The notes beneath the pieces are model-generated. The model had not been told where the DNA came from, made no database searches, and saw nothing but the letters and a program-made list of their open reading frames with translations. Below, piece after piece: positions 1-6,706 of a stretch of 12,853 nt of DNA. The number at the start of each line of letters is the position of its first letter. Within the stretch, counting starts at the first letter, position 1. Position numbers and translations under genes: made by a program. The DNA is from Methylococcaceae bacterium (GTDB lineage: Bacteria; Pseudomonadota; Gammaproteobacteria; Methylococcales; UBA1147). The stretch covers positions 1 through 12,853 of the forward strand of contig JAKEEL010000044.1 of NCBI GenBank assembly GCA_022616595.1. The letters run 5' to 3'.

Positions 1-38
1 AGGAGCATTGATATCTTAATATCCAGATCCTCTTGCAT
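1..38 (-). CDS. rseA: Anti-sigma-E factor RseA, N-terminal codons only (runs off the left edge)
   Basis: An ATG lies 13 nt after the rpoE stop, on the same strand, and opens a frame reading MQEDLDIKISMLL before the window ends. RseA proteins start with a short acidic and hydrophobic helix (typically followed by a D-G-E motif) that binds sigma-E, and rseA directly follows rpoE in most gammaproteobacteria. RseA is an inner-membrane protein that holds RpoE inactive until envelope stress triggers its proteolysis. Only 12 complete codons are visible and no strong Shine-Dalgarno sequence precedes the ATG (GGGGT is the nearest purine run). The call therefore rests on position and the look of the first residues. 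Confidence 0.6.
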   Translation of the reverse strand, partial: MQEDLDIKISML

Positions 39-51
39 TAAACAAACCCCG

Positions 52-624
52 CTAGTCCAACAAGGACATAATTTTTTTATCGATCGCTTCGCGGGCTCTG
101 AAAATCCGCGAACGCACGGTGCCCACCGGGCAATTCATTGTTTGAGCAATTTCTTCATAGCTCATTCCTTCAAATTCACGCAAGCTGATCGCGATCCTCA
201 ATTCGTCCGGCAAATCATCGATCGCCTGCATCACCGTTTCGGCAATTTCGTCCCTTAATAATAGATGCTCCGGAGTCGCGTGATCTTTTAGACGTCCGCC
301 ACCTTCGAATTGTTCCGCGTCCTGAAGGTCGACCACGTTCTCGGACGAACGCCGGGCACGGGCCACCAGATGATTCTTGGCGGTGTTGATCGCAATGCGG
401 TACAGCCAGGTATAAAATGCGCTTTCCCCGCGAAATCTCGGCAACGCCCGGTAGGCTTTGATAAATGCTTCCTGGGCTATGTCCAAAGCTTCGCCGGAAT
501 CCTTGATATAGCGACTGACCAACTGAACAAGCTTGTGCTGATACCTGATAACCAGGATATCGAATGCTTGTCTGTCGCCGTTCTGGACACGCCGAACCAA
601 CTCCTGATCAACCGGTTCGTCCAT
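52..624 (-). CDS. rpoE: RNA polymerase sigma-E factor (ECF, RpoE)
   Basis: Extracytoplasmic-function sigma factor of 190 aa, the usual RpoE length. Region 2 spans about residues 9-90, with the helix containing DIAQEAFIKAYRAL (48-61) and the -10-reading stretch FRGESAFYTWLYRIAINTAKN (64-84). Region 4 spans about 128-188, with the helix-turn-helix MSYEEIAQTM...VGTVRSRIFRARE that reads the -35 element. It directs transcription of envelope-stress genes and is held by RseA, whose gene follows 13 nt downstream. The frame stays open upstream to 723, but the start is set at 624. The Shine-Dalgarno AGGAG at 633-637 lies 8 nt before that ATG, MDEPVDQELVRRVQ matches the family N-terminus, and the upstream part of the frame covers the proximal promoter. 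A sigma-E-type promoter at 672-698 suggests autoregulation. Confidence 0.96.
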   Translation of the reverse strand: MDEPVDQELVRRVQNGDRQAFDILVIRYQHKLVQLVSRYIKDSGEALDIAQEAFIKAYRALPRFRGESAFYTWLYRIAINTAKNHLVARARRSSENVVDLQDAEQFEGGGRLKDHATPEHLLLRDEIAETVMQAIDDLPDELRIAISLREFEGMSYEEIAQTMNCPVGTVRSRIFRAREAIDKKIMSLLD

Positions 625-671
625 CCGGCTGGCTCCTATCGATTCGGCGGAATCCGATGATGCTGTTAAGC

Positions 672-698
672 ATTGACAACAGTCGATTGCGTAAGTTC
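672..698 (-). promoter_or_regulatory. Candidate sigma-E-dependent promoter of rpoE
   Basis: Read on the minus strand: GAACTT (698-693), a 16-nt spacer, then TCAAT (676-672) preceded by G. The known sigma-E consensus is GGAACTT, about 16 nt, then TCAAA or TCTGA, so the -35 core is exact and the -10 has one mismatch. Transcription would start near 665, about 40 nt before the rpoE ATG. RpoE genes are typically autoregulated through such a promoter. Assigned by pattern only. Confidence 0.6.
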
Positions 699-802
699 TG
701 AAGTTTGGATGACACGATTCCAATTACTGCTCGTCAGGCCGGCCCGGATGGAAACCCTCGCCAATCGGCCAGCCGTTCCGCCACTGACATGACGCCCCCA
801 AG

Positions 803-838
803 GATTGATATTATCAATCTAATAGGTGTTTCATTCAA
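803..838 (-). promoter_or_regulatory. Candidate distal sigma-70 promoter of rpoE with overlapping palindrome
   Basis: On the minus strand: TTGAAT (838-833), a 17-nt spacer, then GATAAT (815-810), matching 4/6 and 5/6 of the sigma-70 hexamers. A perfect inverted repeat, GATTGATA-T-TATCAATC (803-819), covers the -10 and the expected start site, so a protein bound there would block the polymerase. The core TTGAT-N3-ATCAA resembles an FNR/ANR box (TTGAT-N4-ATCAA) but the spacer is one base too short. The regulator is unknown. Confidence 0.4.
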
Positions 839-1023
839 TCCGAATACTGAAAATGTGTCGATAATCTATTTATTACCGCATTCATGTTTCCATGATTTAC
901 CGGTATTGAACGGGTTATTCAACCAAACCGAACCTTTTTCGACCATCTCACATCGCCGAAATGTTCGGGGCGGGATTCCAATACCGTCCCGCGGGTCGAA
1001 GATAGCCGACTTGACGGCCTACA

Positions 1024-1587
1024 CTACCCGCCGTTGGACGGTTTCGGGGGCAAGGCCAGCGAAAACATCAGGGCATCTTCCCGACCTTCTCTGGCCGGGT
1101 AGTAGTTTTTACGAACGCCGATTTCGCTGAAGCCCATGCTCAGATAGAGGTGGATCGCATGCGGGTTTGAGGGCCTGACTTCCAACAGCAGGGTCTTGGA
1201 TCGATTTTCCAGTGCGACCTCGATCAATTTGTTCATCAACCGCCGGCCGAGCCCTTGGTTTTGATATTTCGGGGACACGCAGATATTCATCACATGGGCT
1301 TCTCCGGCACCGAGAGACAGGATTCCGTAACCAACCAACTCATCGACCCGCTCGCACACCCAGCACAGATAGCCGATTTTCATACAATCGTTAAAAGTAT
1401 GGGCGGGCCACGGAAAATTATAAACCTGCTCCTCGATCGCGACGATGGATCGAATGTCGGACGCCCGCATCGGCCGGTAGGAAATCAAATCCCGGTCGCC
1501 GGCAACGCTCGGATTGAACTTGGCGTAAAAGTCCCGGTCCGCGTCATAGGTCACCAATTTTTTGAAGAAGTCGAACAAGGCCGTCAT
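1024..1587 (-). CDS. rimI: Ribosomal protein bS18 N-alanine acetyltransferase RimI
   Basis: GNAT-fold acetyltransferase that transfers acetyl from acetyl-CoA to the N-terminal alanine of ribosomal protein S18. Visible family marks are FPWPAHTF (58-65), the acetyl-CoA loop QNQGLGRRLM (109-118), LLLEVRPSN (133-141) with the likely catalytic Glu136, and LYLSMGF with Tyr148 followed by RKNYYPAREGREDALMFSL, typical of RimI. At 187 aa it is about 40 residues longer than the E. coli enzyme (148 aa). The extra part is N-terminal. Starting at Met40 would cut the first beta strand (ISYRPMRASD), so the true start is upstream of Met40; neither candidate start has a clear ribosome binding site. It lies 64 nt after the uracil-DNA glycosylase gene, a pairing seen in other gammaproteobacteria. 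Confidence 0.9.
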   Translation of the reverse strand: MTALFDFFKKLVTYDADRDFYAKFNPSVAGDRDLISYRPMRASDIRSIVAIEEQVYNFPWPAHTFNDCMKIGYLCWVCERVDELVGYGILSLGAGEAHVMNICVSPKYQNQGLGRRLMNKLIEVALENRSKTLLLEVRPSNPHAIHLYLSMGFSEIGVRKNYYPAREGREDALMFSLALPPKPSNGG

Positions 1588-1651
1588 TTTTCGTTGGGTT
1601 TATCGTTTTCTATACAAATCGCGTATCTGTCGCTGGATCTTCTGAGTTTTT

Positions 1652-2386
1652 TTATTTTTCACGGGCCTCGACCGTGCTCATCGCCAATTGCAAGTCCTCC
1701 CAGGCTTTTCGTTTCTCGAGCGGCGAACGCAGAAGATAGGCGGGATGATACACCACAACCAGCGGAATCTCTCCATAGCGATGCACACGCCCCCGCAACT
1801 GTCCGATCGGCGCGTCGGTCTTCAACAAATTCTGTGCCGCGATCCGTCCCGCGGCCAGTATGATTTTCGGCTTCACCATCGCGACCTGTTGTTTCAGGAA
1901 ACCTTCACAGGCTTCGACCTCGCCCGGCTTCGGATCCCGGTTGTTCGGCGGGCGGCACTTCAGGATATTGGCTATGAACACCTCTTCCCGTCTCAATCCG
2001 AGAGCCCTGAGCATCTCGGTGAGCAACTGGCCGGCTCTGCCGACGAAGGGCTTGCCCTGTTGATCTTCGCTGGCCCCCGGCGCTTCTCCGATCACCATCC
2101 ATTTCGCGGTGTGGCTGCCGGTCCCGAAGACGGTCCGGGTCCGGGTCGCGTGCAATGCACATGCGGTGCAGGTCGCCACCCGTGCTTCAAGCTCCTGCCA
2201 TCGTTCTTCCGAGGAGTCTATTCCGGCTCCCGGCCGATTTCCGCGCTCCGCCATCGGATCCTGCTCGATTCGCACCGCGGAACCCGGCTGACTTTGCCGG
2301 CCGGGTAATGGAATTCTCGGCTGCCAGACCTGAATGCCCATGGCGTCCAGATACTGGAGGCGCAGTTTTTCATCCACGCTGTTCAT
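1652..2386 (-). CDS. Family 4 uracil-DNA glycosylase (4Fe-4S)
   Basis: Iron-sulfur uracil-DNA glycosylase, 244 aa, which would remove uracil from DNA to start base excision repair. Four cysteines, Cys73 and Cys76 (CTAC) plus Cys144 (KCRPP) and Cys160, match the cluster ligands of family 4/5 enzymes. The uracil-binding loop GEAPG (100-104), the segment GKPFVGRAGQLL (111-122) and the C-terminal motif HPAYLLR (214-220) are all present. About 65 residues precede the catalytic domain and contain RLQYLDAMGIQVW (9-21), a conserved N-terminal segment in proteobacterial homologues; its role is unknown. The gene starts 36 nt after leuA, probably on the same transcript. No strong Shine-Dalgarno sequence is seen before the ATG. 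Confidence 0.92.
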   Translation of the reverse strand: MNSVDEKLRLQYLDAMGIQVWQPRIPLPGRQSQPGSAVRIEQDPMAERGNRPGAGIDSSEERWQELEARVATCTACALHATRTRTVFGTGSHTAKWMVIGEAPGASEDQQGKPFVGRAGQLLTEMLRALGLRREEVFIANILKCRPPNNRDPKPGEVEACEGFLKQQVAMVKPKIILAAGRIAAQNLLKTDAPIGQLRGRVHRYGEIPLVVVYHPAYLLRSPLEKRKAWEDLQLAMSTVEAREK

Positions 2387-2422
2387 TCTGTACGGTCATC
2401 GAAGCCCCGACCCTGCAGAGAA

Positions 2423-3970
2423 TCAAACGTCGCTGCCTGTCTGCGGATGGCGCTTCTCCTTTCTGAGCACCAATTTATTGACCGCGTTCACATAGGCCTT
2501 TGCCGAAGCGATCACGATGTCGGTATCGGCGCCCTGCCCGTTGACAATCCTGCCGCGTTTTTCCAATCGGACCGTCACTTCTCCCTGAGCATCGGTCCCG
2601 CTGGTGATATTGTTGACCGAATACAGTTGCAGGGAAGCGCCGGTATGCACAATCGACTCGATGGCCTTGAGGCTCGCGTCCACCGCTCCGCTGCCTTCCG
2701 CGATGCCGGTTACTTCTTCTCCGTCCACCCGGACCACAACCTGCGCGCGCGGAGTCTCGCCGGTTTCCGAACAAACTTTCAAGGACACCAATTGCGCCCA
2801 ATCATCTTCCGATTCCAACGCGGCTTCGGTGATCAGCGCCTGCAAGTCGTCGTCGAAGATCTCGTGCTTCTTGTCGGCCAGTTGTTTGAAACGGAAAAAT
2901 ACCTGATTCAAGGCATCCTCGGAATCGAATTCGACCCCAATTTCGTGCATTCGGGTTTTGAACGCGTTACGCCCGGAATGTTTTCCCAGCACCATCCGGT
3001 TGGTGGTCCACCCGACATCCTCGGCGAGCATGATTTCGTAAGTCTCGCGATTCTTGAGCACACCATCCTGATGGATGCCGGCCTCATGCGCGAAGGCATT
3101 CGCGCCGACGATGGCCTTGTTGGGCTGGATCGGGAAGCCCGTGATGCTGGATACGAGCTTCGAACAATTCACGATTTCCCGCGTATCGATGTCGGTACTG
3201 CACGGAAACACGTCTTTCCGGGTCCGGACCGCCATCACCACTTCTTCCAGGGAGGCATTGCCGGCGCGTTCGCCCAATCCGTTGATGGTGCATTCGACCT
3301 GTCGCGCGCCGTTCAACACCGCCGACAGAGAGTTTGCGACTGCGAGACCCAAGTCATTGTGGCAATGGACCGAAAAAATCGCTTTGTCCGAATTCGGAAT
3401 CCGCTCGATCAGGTTGCGGATGGTTTTGCCGAATTGGTCCGGTACGCTGTAACCCACGGTATCCGGGATATTCAGGGTTGTCGCTCCGGCATCGATCACG
3501 GCCTCGAGGATGCGGCACAGAAAATCCTCTTCGGACCGGCCGGCATCCTCGGGGGAAAATTCGACATCATCGGTATACCGCAAGGCCCGCTTGACGGCCC
3601 GCACCGCGTAGTCGATGACCTGCCCCGGTTCCATCTGCAACTTCATTTTCATATGGATCGGAGAGGTTGCGATGAAGGTATGGATGCGCCGGCGCCCGGC
3701 CGGTTTGACCGCCTCGCCGGCCTTGTCGACATCGGAATCGATGGCCCGTGCGAGGCCGCATACCGTGCTCTGGTTGATGGTGCGCGCAATCGCTTGGACG
3801 CTCTCGAAATCGCCGGGGCTCGCCGCCGGAAAACCGGCTTCGATCACATCCACCCGCAAGCGTTCCAGGGCCTTGGCGATCCGGACCTTCTCATCCCGCG
3901 TCATCGACGCACCGGGACTCTGCTCGCCGTCGCGCAAGGTCGTATCGAAAATAATCAATTTATCTTTCAT
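2423..3970 (-). CDS. leuA: 2-Isopropylmalate synthase LeuA
   Basis: Condenses acetyl-CoA with 2-oxoisovalerate to 2-isopropylmalate, the first committed step of leucine synthesis. The TIM-barrel domain opens with DTTLRDGEQSPGASM (9-23, metal ligand Asp14). It holds HTFIATSPIHMKMKL (97-111), SPEDAGR, and metal ligands His202 and His204 in VHCHNDLGL, then GLGERAGNASLEEV (231-244, with Asn238). HQDGVLKNRETYEIM and LGKHSGRNAF follow. The C-terminal part (about 385-500) is the leucine-sensing regulatory domain. 515 aa is normal for the long proteobacterial form. The Shine-Dalgarno GGAG (3978-3981) lies 7 nt before the ATG. Its substrate 2-oxoisovalerate comes through the ilvBHC pathway encoded just upstream. 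A separate candidate promoter and leader precede it. Confidence 0.98.
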   Translation of the reverse strand: MKDKLIIFDTTLRDGEQSPGASMTRDEKVRIAKALERLRVDVIEAGFPAASPGDFESVQAIARTINQSTVCGLARAIDSDVDKAGEAVKPAGRRRIHTFIATSPIHMKMKLQMEPGQVIDYAVRAVKRALRYTDDVEFSPEDAGRSEEDFLCRILEAVIDAGATTLNIPDTVGYSVPDQFGKTIRNLIERIPNSDKAIFSVHCHNDLGLAVANSLSAVLNGARQVECTINGLGERAGNASLEEVVMAVRTRKDVFPCSTDIDTREIVNCSKLVSSITGFPIQPNKAIVGANAFAHEAGIHQDGVLKNRETYEIMLAEDVGWTTNRMVLGKHSGRNAFKTRMHEIGVEFDSEDALNQVFFRFKQLADKKHEIFDDDLQALITEAALESEDDWAQLVSLKVCSETGETPRAQVVVRVDGEEVTGIAEGSGAVDASLKAIESIVHTGASLQLYSVNNITSGTDAQGEVTVRLEKRGRIVNGQGADTDIVIASAKAYVNAVNKLVLRKEKRHPQTGSDV

Positions 3971-3987
3971 CTGAACACTCCAACTGA

Positions 3988-4016
3988 TTCCGCCCGCGAT
4001 TCATCGCAAAACGGAA
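3988..4016 (-). other. Hairpin just upstream of the leuA ribosome binding site
   Basis: On the minus strand TTCCG (4016-4012) pairs with CGGAA (3992-3988), and an inner GCGAT/ATCGC (4007-4003 / 4000-3996) closes a tight loop. The leuA Shine-Dalgarno begins 6 nt past the stem. No T-run follows, so it is not an intrinsic terminator; it could influence translation of leuA or form part of an attenuator. Confidence 0.4.
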
Positions 4017-4057
4017 GCACAATTCCAAAGGGAAAATCGTAAGAACCGAGTCGAGAA

Positions 4058-4084
4058 CGCTGAATGCCCATCAGGGCAGCAGCG
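4058..4084 (-). other. Stem-loop spanning the last Leu codons and stop of the leuA leader ORF
   Basis: On the minus strand CGCTG (4084-4080) pairs with CAGCG (4062-4058), and TGCCC (4078-4074) pairs with GGGCA (4069-4065) around a TGAT loop, separated by a small 1x2 internal bulge. The loop carries the TGA stop of the candidate leader peptide and the 5' arm holds its CTG CTG CCC codons, where a stalled ribosome would melt or mask the stem. A pause hairpin of a leucine attenuator is a plausible reading. Confidence 0.4.
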
Positions 4085-4196
4085 GACCCAGTATCAGGAG
4101 CGAAGGCAGATCCGAAAAAGCCGCGCGGACGGATCCCTCGCGGCTGGAAAGCGCAAGATACGAGCCTTGGATGATCGAGTGTTTGAGAGTATTCAT
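4071..4196 (-). CDS. Candidate leader peptide of leuA (41 codons, Leu-rich end)
   Basis: A 41-codon ORF begins with ATG about 14 nt after the predicted leuA transcription start and ends with TGA 100 nt before the leuA ATG. Its last 12 residues contain six leucines, ending SLLILGPLLP, including CTC CTG ATA CTG and CTG CTG runs. Clusters of codons for the pathway end product next to the stop are the hallmark of amino-acid attenuation leaders. Against it: no clear Shine-Dalgarno sequence precedes the ATG, the peptide is longer than E. coli LeuL (28 aa), and the best terminator-like hairpin lies inside rather than after it. No similarity to a known leader peptide was recognised. Confidence 0.35.
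   Translation of the reverse strand: MNTLKHSIIQGSYLALSSREGSVRAAFSDLPSLLILGPLLP
4115..4145 (-). terminator. Intrinsic terminator-like hairpin in the leuA leader
   Basis: On the minus strand AGCCGCG (4145-4139), a 13-nt loop and CGCGGCT (4125-4119) form a perfect 7-bp GC-rich stem followed by an unbroken T-run ending in C (4119-4115). An alternative pairing, GATCCG from the loop (4135-4130) with CGGATC just past the T-run (4114-4109), cannot form together with this stem. A terminator/antiterminator choice is therefore possible. It lies downstream of the leuA promoter, so it would attenuate leuA as well as stop read-through from pssA. Confidence 0.5.
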
Positions 4197-4216
4197 TGCC
4201 AATAAACCGTCGTCTG

Positions 4217-4245
4217 AATATACGCTTGTTCTTTTTATTTGCCAA
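4217..4245 (-). promoter_or_regulatory. Candidate sigma-70 promoter of leuA
   Basis: On the minus strand TTGGCA (4245-4240), a 17-nt A-rich spacer, then TATATT (4222-4217): 5/6 matches to each consensus hexamer with the optimal spacing. The start would be near 4210, about 40 nt after the pssA stop, giving a leader of about 240 nt before leuA. This implies leuA can be transcribed independently of the ilv genes. Confidence 0.6.
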
Positions 4246-4285
4246 GATATCGAAGCTCGGATTACGGGACCCGTGCGCCTCGCAC

Positions 4286-5029
4286 TTACACCCCGCTCCG
4301 TTTGATTCGCCGCTTTCTGCGCAGGATCAGGGTCAGCACCGGTCCGGAAAAGGCATAGAAAAAAAACAAGCCGAACAACATGACCGGCGGATGGGCAAAA
4401 ATCAGACCGAAACACAACATGACGGCGATCGCGACGACAAACGGGACCTTGCCGCGCAGATCGATATCCTTGAAACTGTAGTAGCGAAAATTGCTGACCA
4501 TCAACAATCCCGTCGCGATGGTCAGAACTGCCGCGACGTAACTCAGCGGCCCGCCATCCAGGCCGTATTCCGTAGCCACCCAGACAAATCCGGCCAGAAT
4601 GGCCGCCGCGGCGGGGCTGGGAAGACCCTGGAAATAACGTTTGTCGGCGGTTGCGAGTTGCGCGTTGAAGCGAGCCAGACGCAATGCGCCGCCCGCAGCA
4701 TGGACGAAAGCCGCGAACCAACCGAATTTTCCGAGCGACGACAAGGACCAGACATACATGACCACCGCGGGAGCCGCTCCGAACGATACCATGTCGGCCA
4801 TGCTGTCGTATTGAGCCCCGAATTCACTTTGAGTATTGGTCAGGCGGGCGACCCGGCCGTCCATTCCGTCCAGGACCATGGCGGCGAAGATCACCCCGGC
4901 CGCGATTTCATAACGTCCATTGATCGCGGCCGTGATTCCGTAGAAACCGCAAAACAGCGCCGCGGTGGTAAACAGGTTCGGAAGCAGATAGATACCCCGG
5001 CGACGCCGGCTCTGGGGAGGCTTATCCAT
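4286..5029 (-). CDS. pssA: CDP-diacylglycerol--serine O-phosphatidyltransferase PssA
   Basis: Makes phosphatidylserine from CDP-diacylglycerol and serine, the first step to phosphatidylethanolamine. The CDP-alcohol phosphotransferase signature is complete: Asp54, Asp57-Gly58, Ala61-Arg62, Gly71, Asp75 and Asp79 (DGMDGRVAR then GAQYDSMAD). It is the membrane-embedded type II enzyme, not the peripheral E. coli-type enzyme. About six or more hydrophobic segments are spread over its 247 aa, with an Arg-rich cytosolic N-terminus (SRRRR, 7-11) and a basic tail (RRKRRIKR). Its position after ilvC is conserved in Pseudomonas and relatives although its pathway is unrelated. A 101-nt gap containing inverted repeats separates it from ilvC. 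Confidence 0.95.
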   Translation of the reverse strand: MDKPPQSRRRRGIYLLPNLFTTAALFCGFYGITAAINGRYEIAAGVIFAAMVLDGMDGRVARLTNTQSEFGAQYDSMADMVSFGAAPAVVMYVWSLSSLGKFGWFAAFVHAAGGALRLARFNAQLATADKRYFQGLPSPAAAAILAGFVWVATEYGLDGGPLSYVAAVLTIATGLLMVSNFRYYSFKDIDLRGKVPFVVAIAVMLCFGLIFAHPPVMLFGLFFFYAFSGPVLTLILRRKRRIKRSGV

Positions 5030-5077
5030 TCGGTTTCATGGCCTTGTTCACAAACGAACTACCCACTCGATACTTAT

Positions 5078-5126
5078 CGGTTCCAGACGCCGTCTGCCGG
5101 TTAATAACCAAACAAAGTTGGAACCG
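5078..5126. repeat. Nested inverted repeats between ilvC and pssA
   Basis: CGGTTCC (5078-5084) and GGAACCG (5120-5126) form a 7-bp outer repeat. Between them CAGAC-gcc-GTCTG (5084-5096) is a small perfect hairpin. No T-run follows on the minus strand, so this looks more like an RNA processing or stability element in the ilvC-pssA transcript than a terminator. Confidence 0.35.
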
Positions 5127-5130
5127 CCGA

Positions 5131-6147
5131 TCAGTTCTTCGTTTTATCGACGAGCTTGTTCGCTTTGATCCAGGGCATCATGTCCCTGAGTCGCGCACCA
5201 ACTTCTTCGATGGGATGGGCTTTGCCGATTCGGCGTTTGGCTTTCATGGTGGCGGTCCCGGAACGGTTTTCCAGGATGAACTCACGCGCGAATTCGCCGG
5301 TCTGAATCTCCTTCAGAATCTTGCGCATTTCGGCTTTGGTTTGCTCCGTAATGATCCGGGGTCCGCGAGTCAGGTCGCCGTATTCCGCGGTATTCGAAAT
5401 CGAATAACGCATATTCGCGATACCGCCCTCGTACATCAAATCCACGATCAGTTTCAGTTCGTGCAGGCATTCGAAATAGGCCATTTCGGGCGCATAGCCT
5501 GCTTCGACCAGCGTTTCAAATCCGGCTTGCACGAGTGCCGTGGCGCCCCCGCAAAGTACGGTCTGCTCACCGAAGAGGTCGGTTTCGGTTTCTTCCCGGA
5601 ACGTCGTTTCAATGATCCCGGCACGGCCGCCACCGTTCGCCGAAGCATAGGACAATGCGATTTCCTTGGCCATTCCCGACGGGTTCTGGAAAATCGCAAT
5701 CAGTGACGGAACTCCGCCGCCTTCGGTATAGGTGGACCGGACCAGGTGACCAGGTCCTTTCGGGGCCACCATGATCACATCGAGATCCGAGCGCGGTTGA
5801 ATCTGCTCGAAATGAATATTGAATCCATGCGCGAATGCCAGGATTCCGTTCTGCCGGATGTTCGGTTCCACGACTTCGCTGTACAACTGCGCCTGGAATT
5901 CATCGGGGGCCAGAATCATGACCAGATCGGCCCATTGCACCGCTTCCTCGATCGGCATCACGTTCAGGCCGGCTGTCCTGGCTTTGGCCACGGACGACGA
6001 GTCGGAGCGCAAAGCGACCGTCACTTGGACGCCCGAATCTTTGAGGTTGTTGGCATGCGCATGTCCCTGCGATCCGTAGCCTATGATCGACACTTTTTTC
6101 GCTTGGATGATCGAAAGGTCGGCATCTTTGTCATAATAAACTTGCAT
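5131..6147 (-). CDS. ilvC: Ketol-acid reductoisomerase (class I) IlvC
   Basis: Converts 2-acetolactate or 2-aceto-2-hydroxybutyrate to the dihydroxy acids of valine/leucine and isoleucine synthesis, using NADPH and Mg2+. The Rossmann motif GYGSQGHAHANNL (23-35) and the NADPH-type loop RSDSSS (47-52) are present. So are catalytic His107 and the metal ligands Asp190 and Glu194 (ETDLFGEQ) and Glu226 and Glu230 (ECLHELK). At 338 aa it is the short class I form, unlike the long class II E. coli enzyme. A strong ribosome binding site, AGGA (6153-6156), lies 5 nt before the ATG. The gene follows ilvH by 67 nt and receives the product of IlvBH. Confidence 0.98.
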   Translation of the reverse strand: MQVYYDKDADLSIIQAKKVSIIGYGSQGHAHANNLKDSGVQVTVALRSDSSSVAKARTAGLNVMPIEEAVQWADLVMILAPDEFQAQLYSEVVEPNIRQNGILAFAHGFNIHFEQIQPRSDLDVIMVAPKGPGHLVRSTYTEGGGVPSLIAIFQNPSGMAKEIALSYASANGGGRAGIIETTFREETETDLFGEQTVLCGGATALVQAGFETLVEAGYAPEMAYFECLHELKLIVDLMYEGGIANMRYSISNTAEYGDLTRGPRIITEQTKAEMRKILKEIQTGEFAREFILENRSGTATMKAKRRIGKAHPIEEVGARLRDMMPWIKANKLVDKTKN

Positions 6148-6214
6148 TGAATTCCTCGTTTGCTTTTCTTGCTGATAGCGTTTCGATTTTGGACACGCGG
6201 TGTGCCGGTCCGAT

Positions 6215-6706
6215 TCAGACGTGCAGACCTTTCAAACCGCGCAGTATTCCGGTCGTTCCCGAGCGTACGACTTCGATGATCGAATCGCGATCGAGTGCAT
6301 TGACCAGTGCGTCGAGCTTGTCGGACGCTCCGGTGATTTCTATCACATAACTCTGCGGCGTTACGTCGATGATGTTGCCGCGGAAGATCTCGCACAGGCG
6401 CTGCGCTTCGAATCGCGCATCGCCCTCGGCGCGGACCTTGATCATCATCAGTTCGCGCTCGATGTGATCGGACTCGGCCAGATCGATCAATTTCACGACA
6501 TCGACCAGCTTGTTCAGCTGCTTGGTAATCTGTTCGATGATGCGATCGCTGCCGCGGGTCACCAGGGTCATCCGGGAAAGAGTCGGGTCCTCTGTCGGAG
6601 CCACGGTCAACGATTCGATGTTGTATCCACGCGCCGAAAACAAACCCGCGACCCGCGACAGCGCGCCGGATTCGTTTTCCATCAGGACTGAAATAATGTG
6701 GCGCAT
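6215..6706 (-). CDS. ilvH: Acetolactate synthase small (regulatory) subunit IlvH
   Basis: Regulatory subunit, 163 aa, the same length as E. coli IlvH. It activates the large subunit and confers valine feedback inhibition. The N-terminal ACT domain reads HIISVLMENESGALSRVAGL, with the valine-site residues Asn11, Gly14 and Asn29 conserved. The C-terminal half is the usual second ferredoxin-like domain ending GILRGLKGLHV. Its ATG directly abuts the TGA of ilvB (TGAATG), so translation is probably coupled and the two subunits made in step. Confidence 0.98.
   Translation of the reverse strand: MRHIISVLMENESGALSRVAGLFSARGYNIESLTVAPTEDPTLSRMTLVTRGSDRIIEQITKQLNKLVDVVKLIDLAESDHIERELMMIKVRAEGDARFEAQRLCEIFRGNIIDVTPQSYVIEITGASDKLDALVNALDRDSIIEVVRSGTTGILRGLKGLHV

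Larger units (their letters stand above)
625..1023. other. 399-nt non-coding region between rimI and rpoE
   Basis: I see no convincing gene here. The middle part (about 800-930) is clearly more AT-rich than its surroundings. It contains the two rpoE promoter candidates, a small hairpin TCATG-tttc-CATGA (882-895) and an inverted repeat GCGGGA/TCCCGC (970-975 / 987-992) just downstream of the rimI stop. That last hairpin has no T-run on the rimI strand, so I do not call it a terminator. In many relatives nadB diverges from rpoE at this spot; it is absent here. Confidence 0.7.

Noticed and set aside
625..723. 33-codon upstream extension of rpoE
   Set aside because: It would cover the sigma-E-type promoter and the Shine-Dalgarno sequence at 633-637, and no family member has such an extension.
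805..817. FNR/ANR box TTGAT-N-ATCAA upstream of rpoE
   Set aside because: The spacer is 3 nt, while FNR-type sites require 4, so only a generic palindrome is claimed.
705..1130. Plus-strand frame of 141 codons in the rpoE-rimI gap
   Set aside because: It runs into rimI antisense, has no ribosome binding site, unlikely composition and no family resemblance; the region looks regulatory.
2447..4042. Long plus-strand open frame (531 codons) opposite leuA
   Set aside because: Same shadow effect; leuA on the other strand is unambiguous.
3967..4245. 92-codon minus-strand frame in the leuA leader starting at TTG
   Set aside because: Its start is the promoter -35 itself, it has no ribosome binding site, and the sequence looks non-coding.
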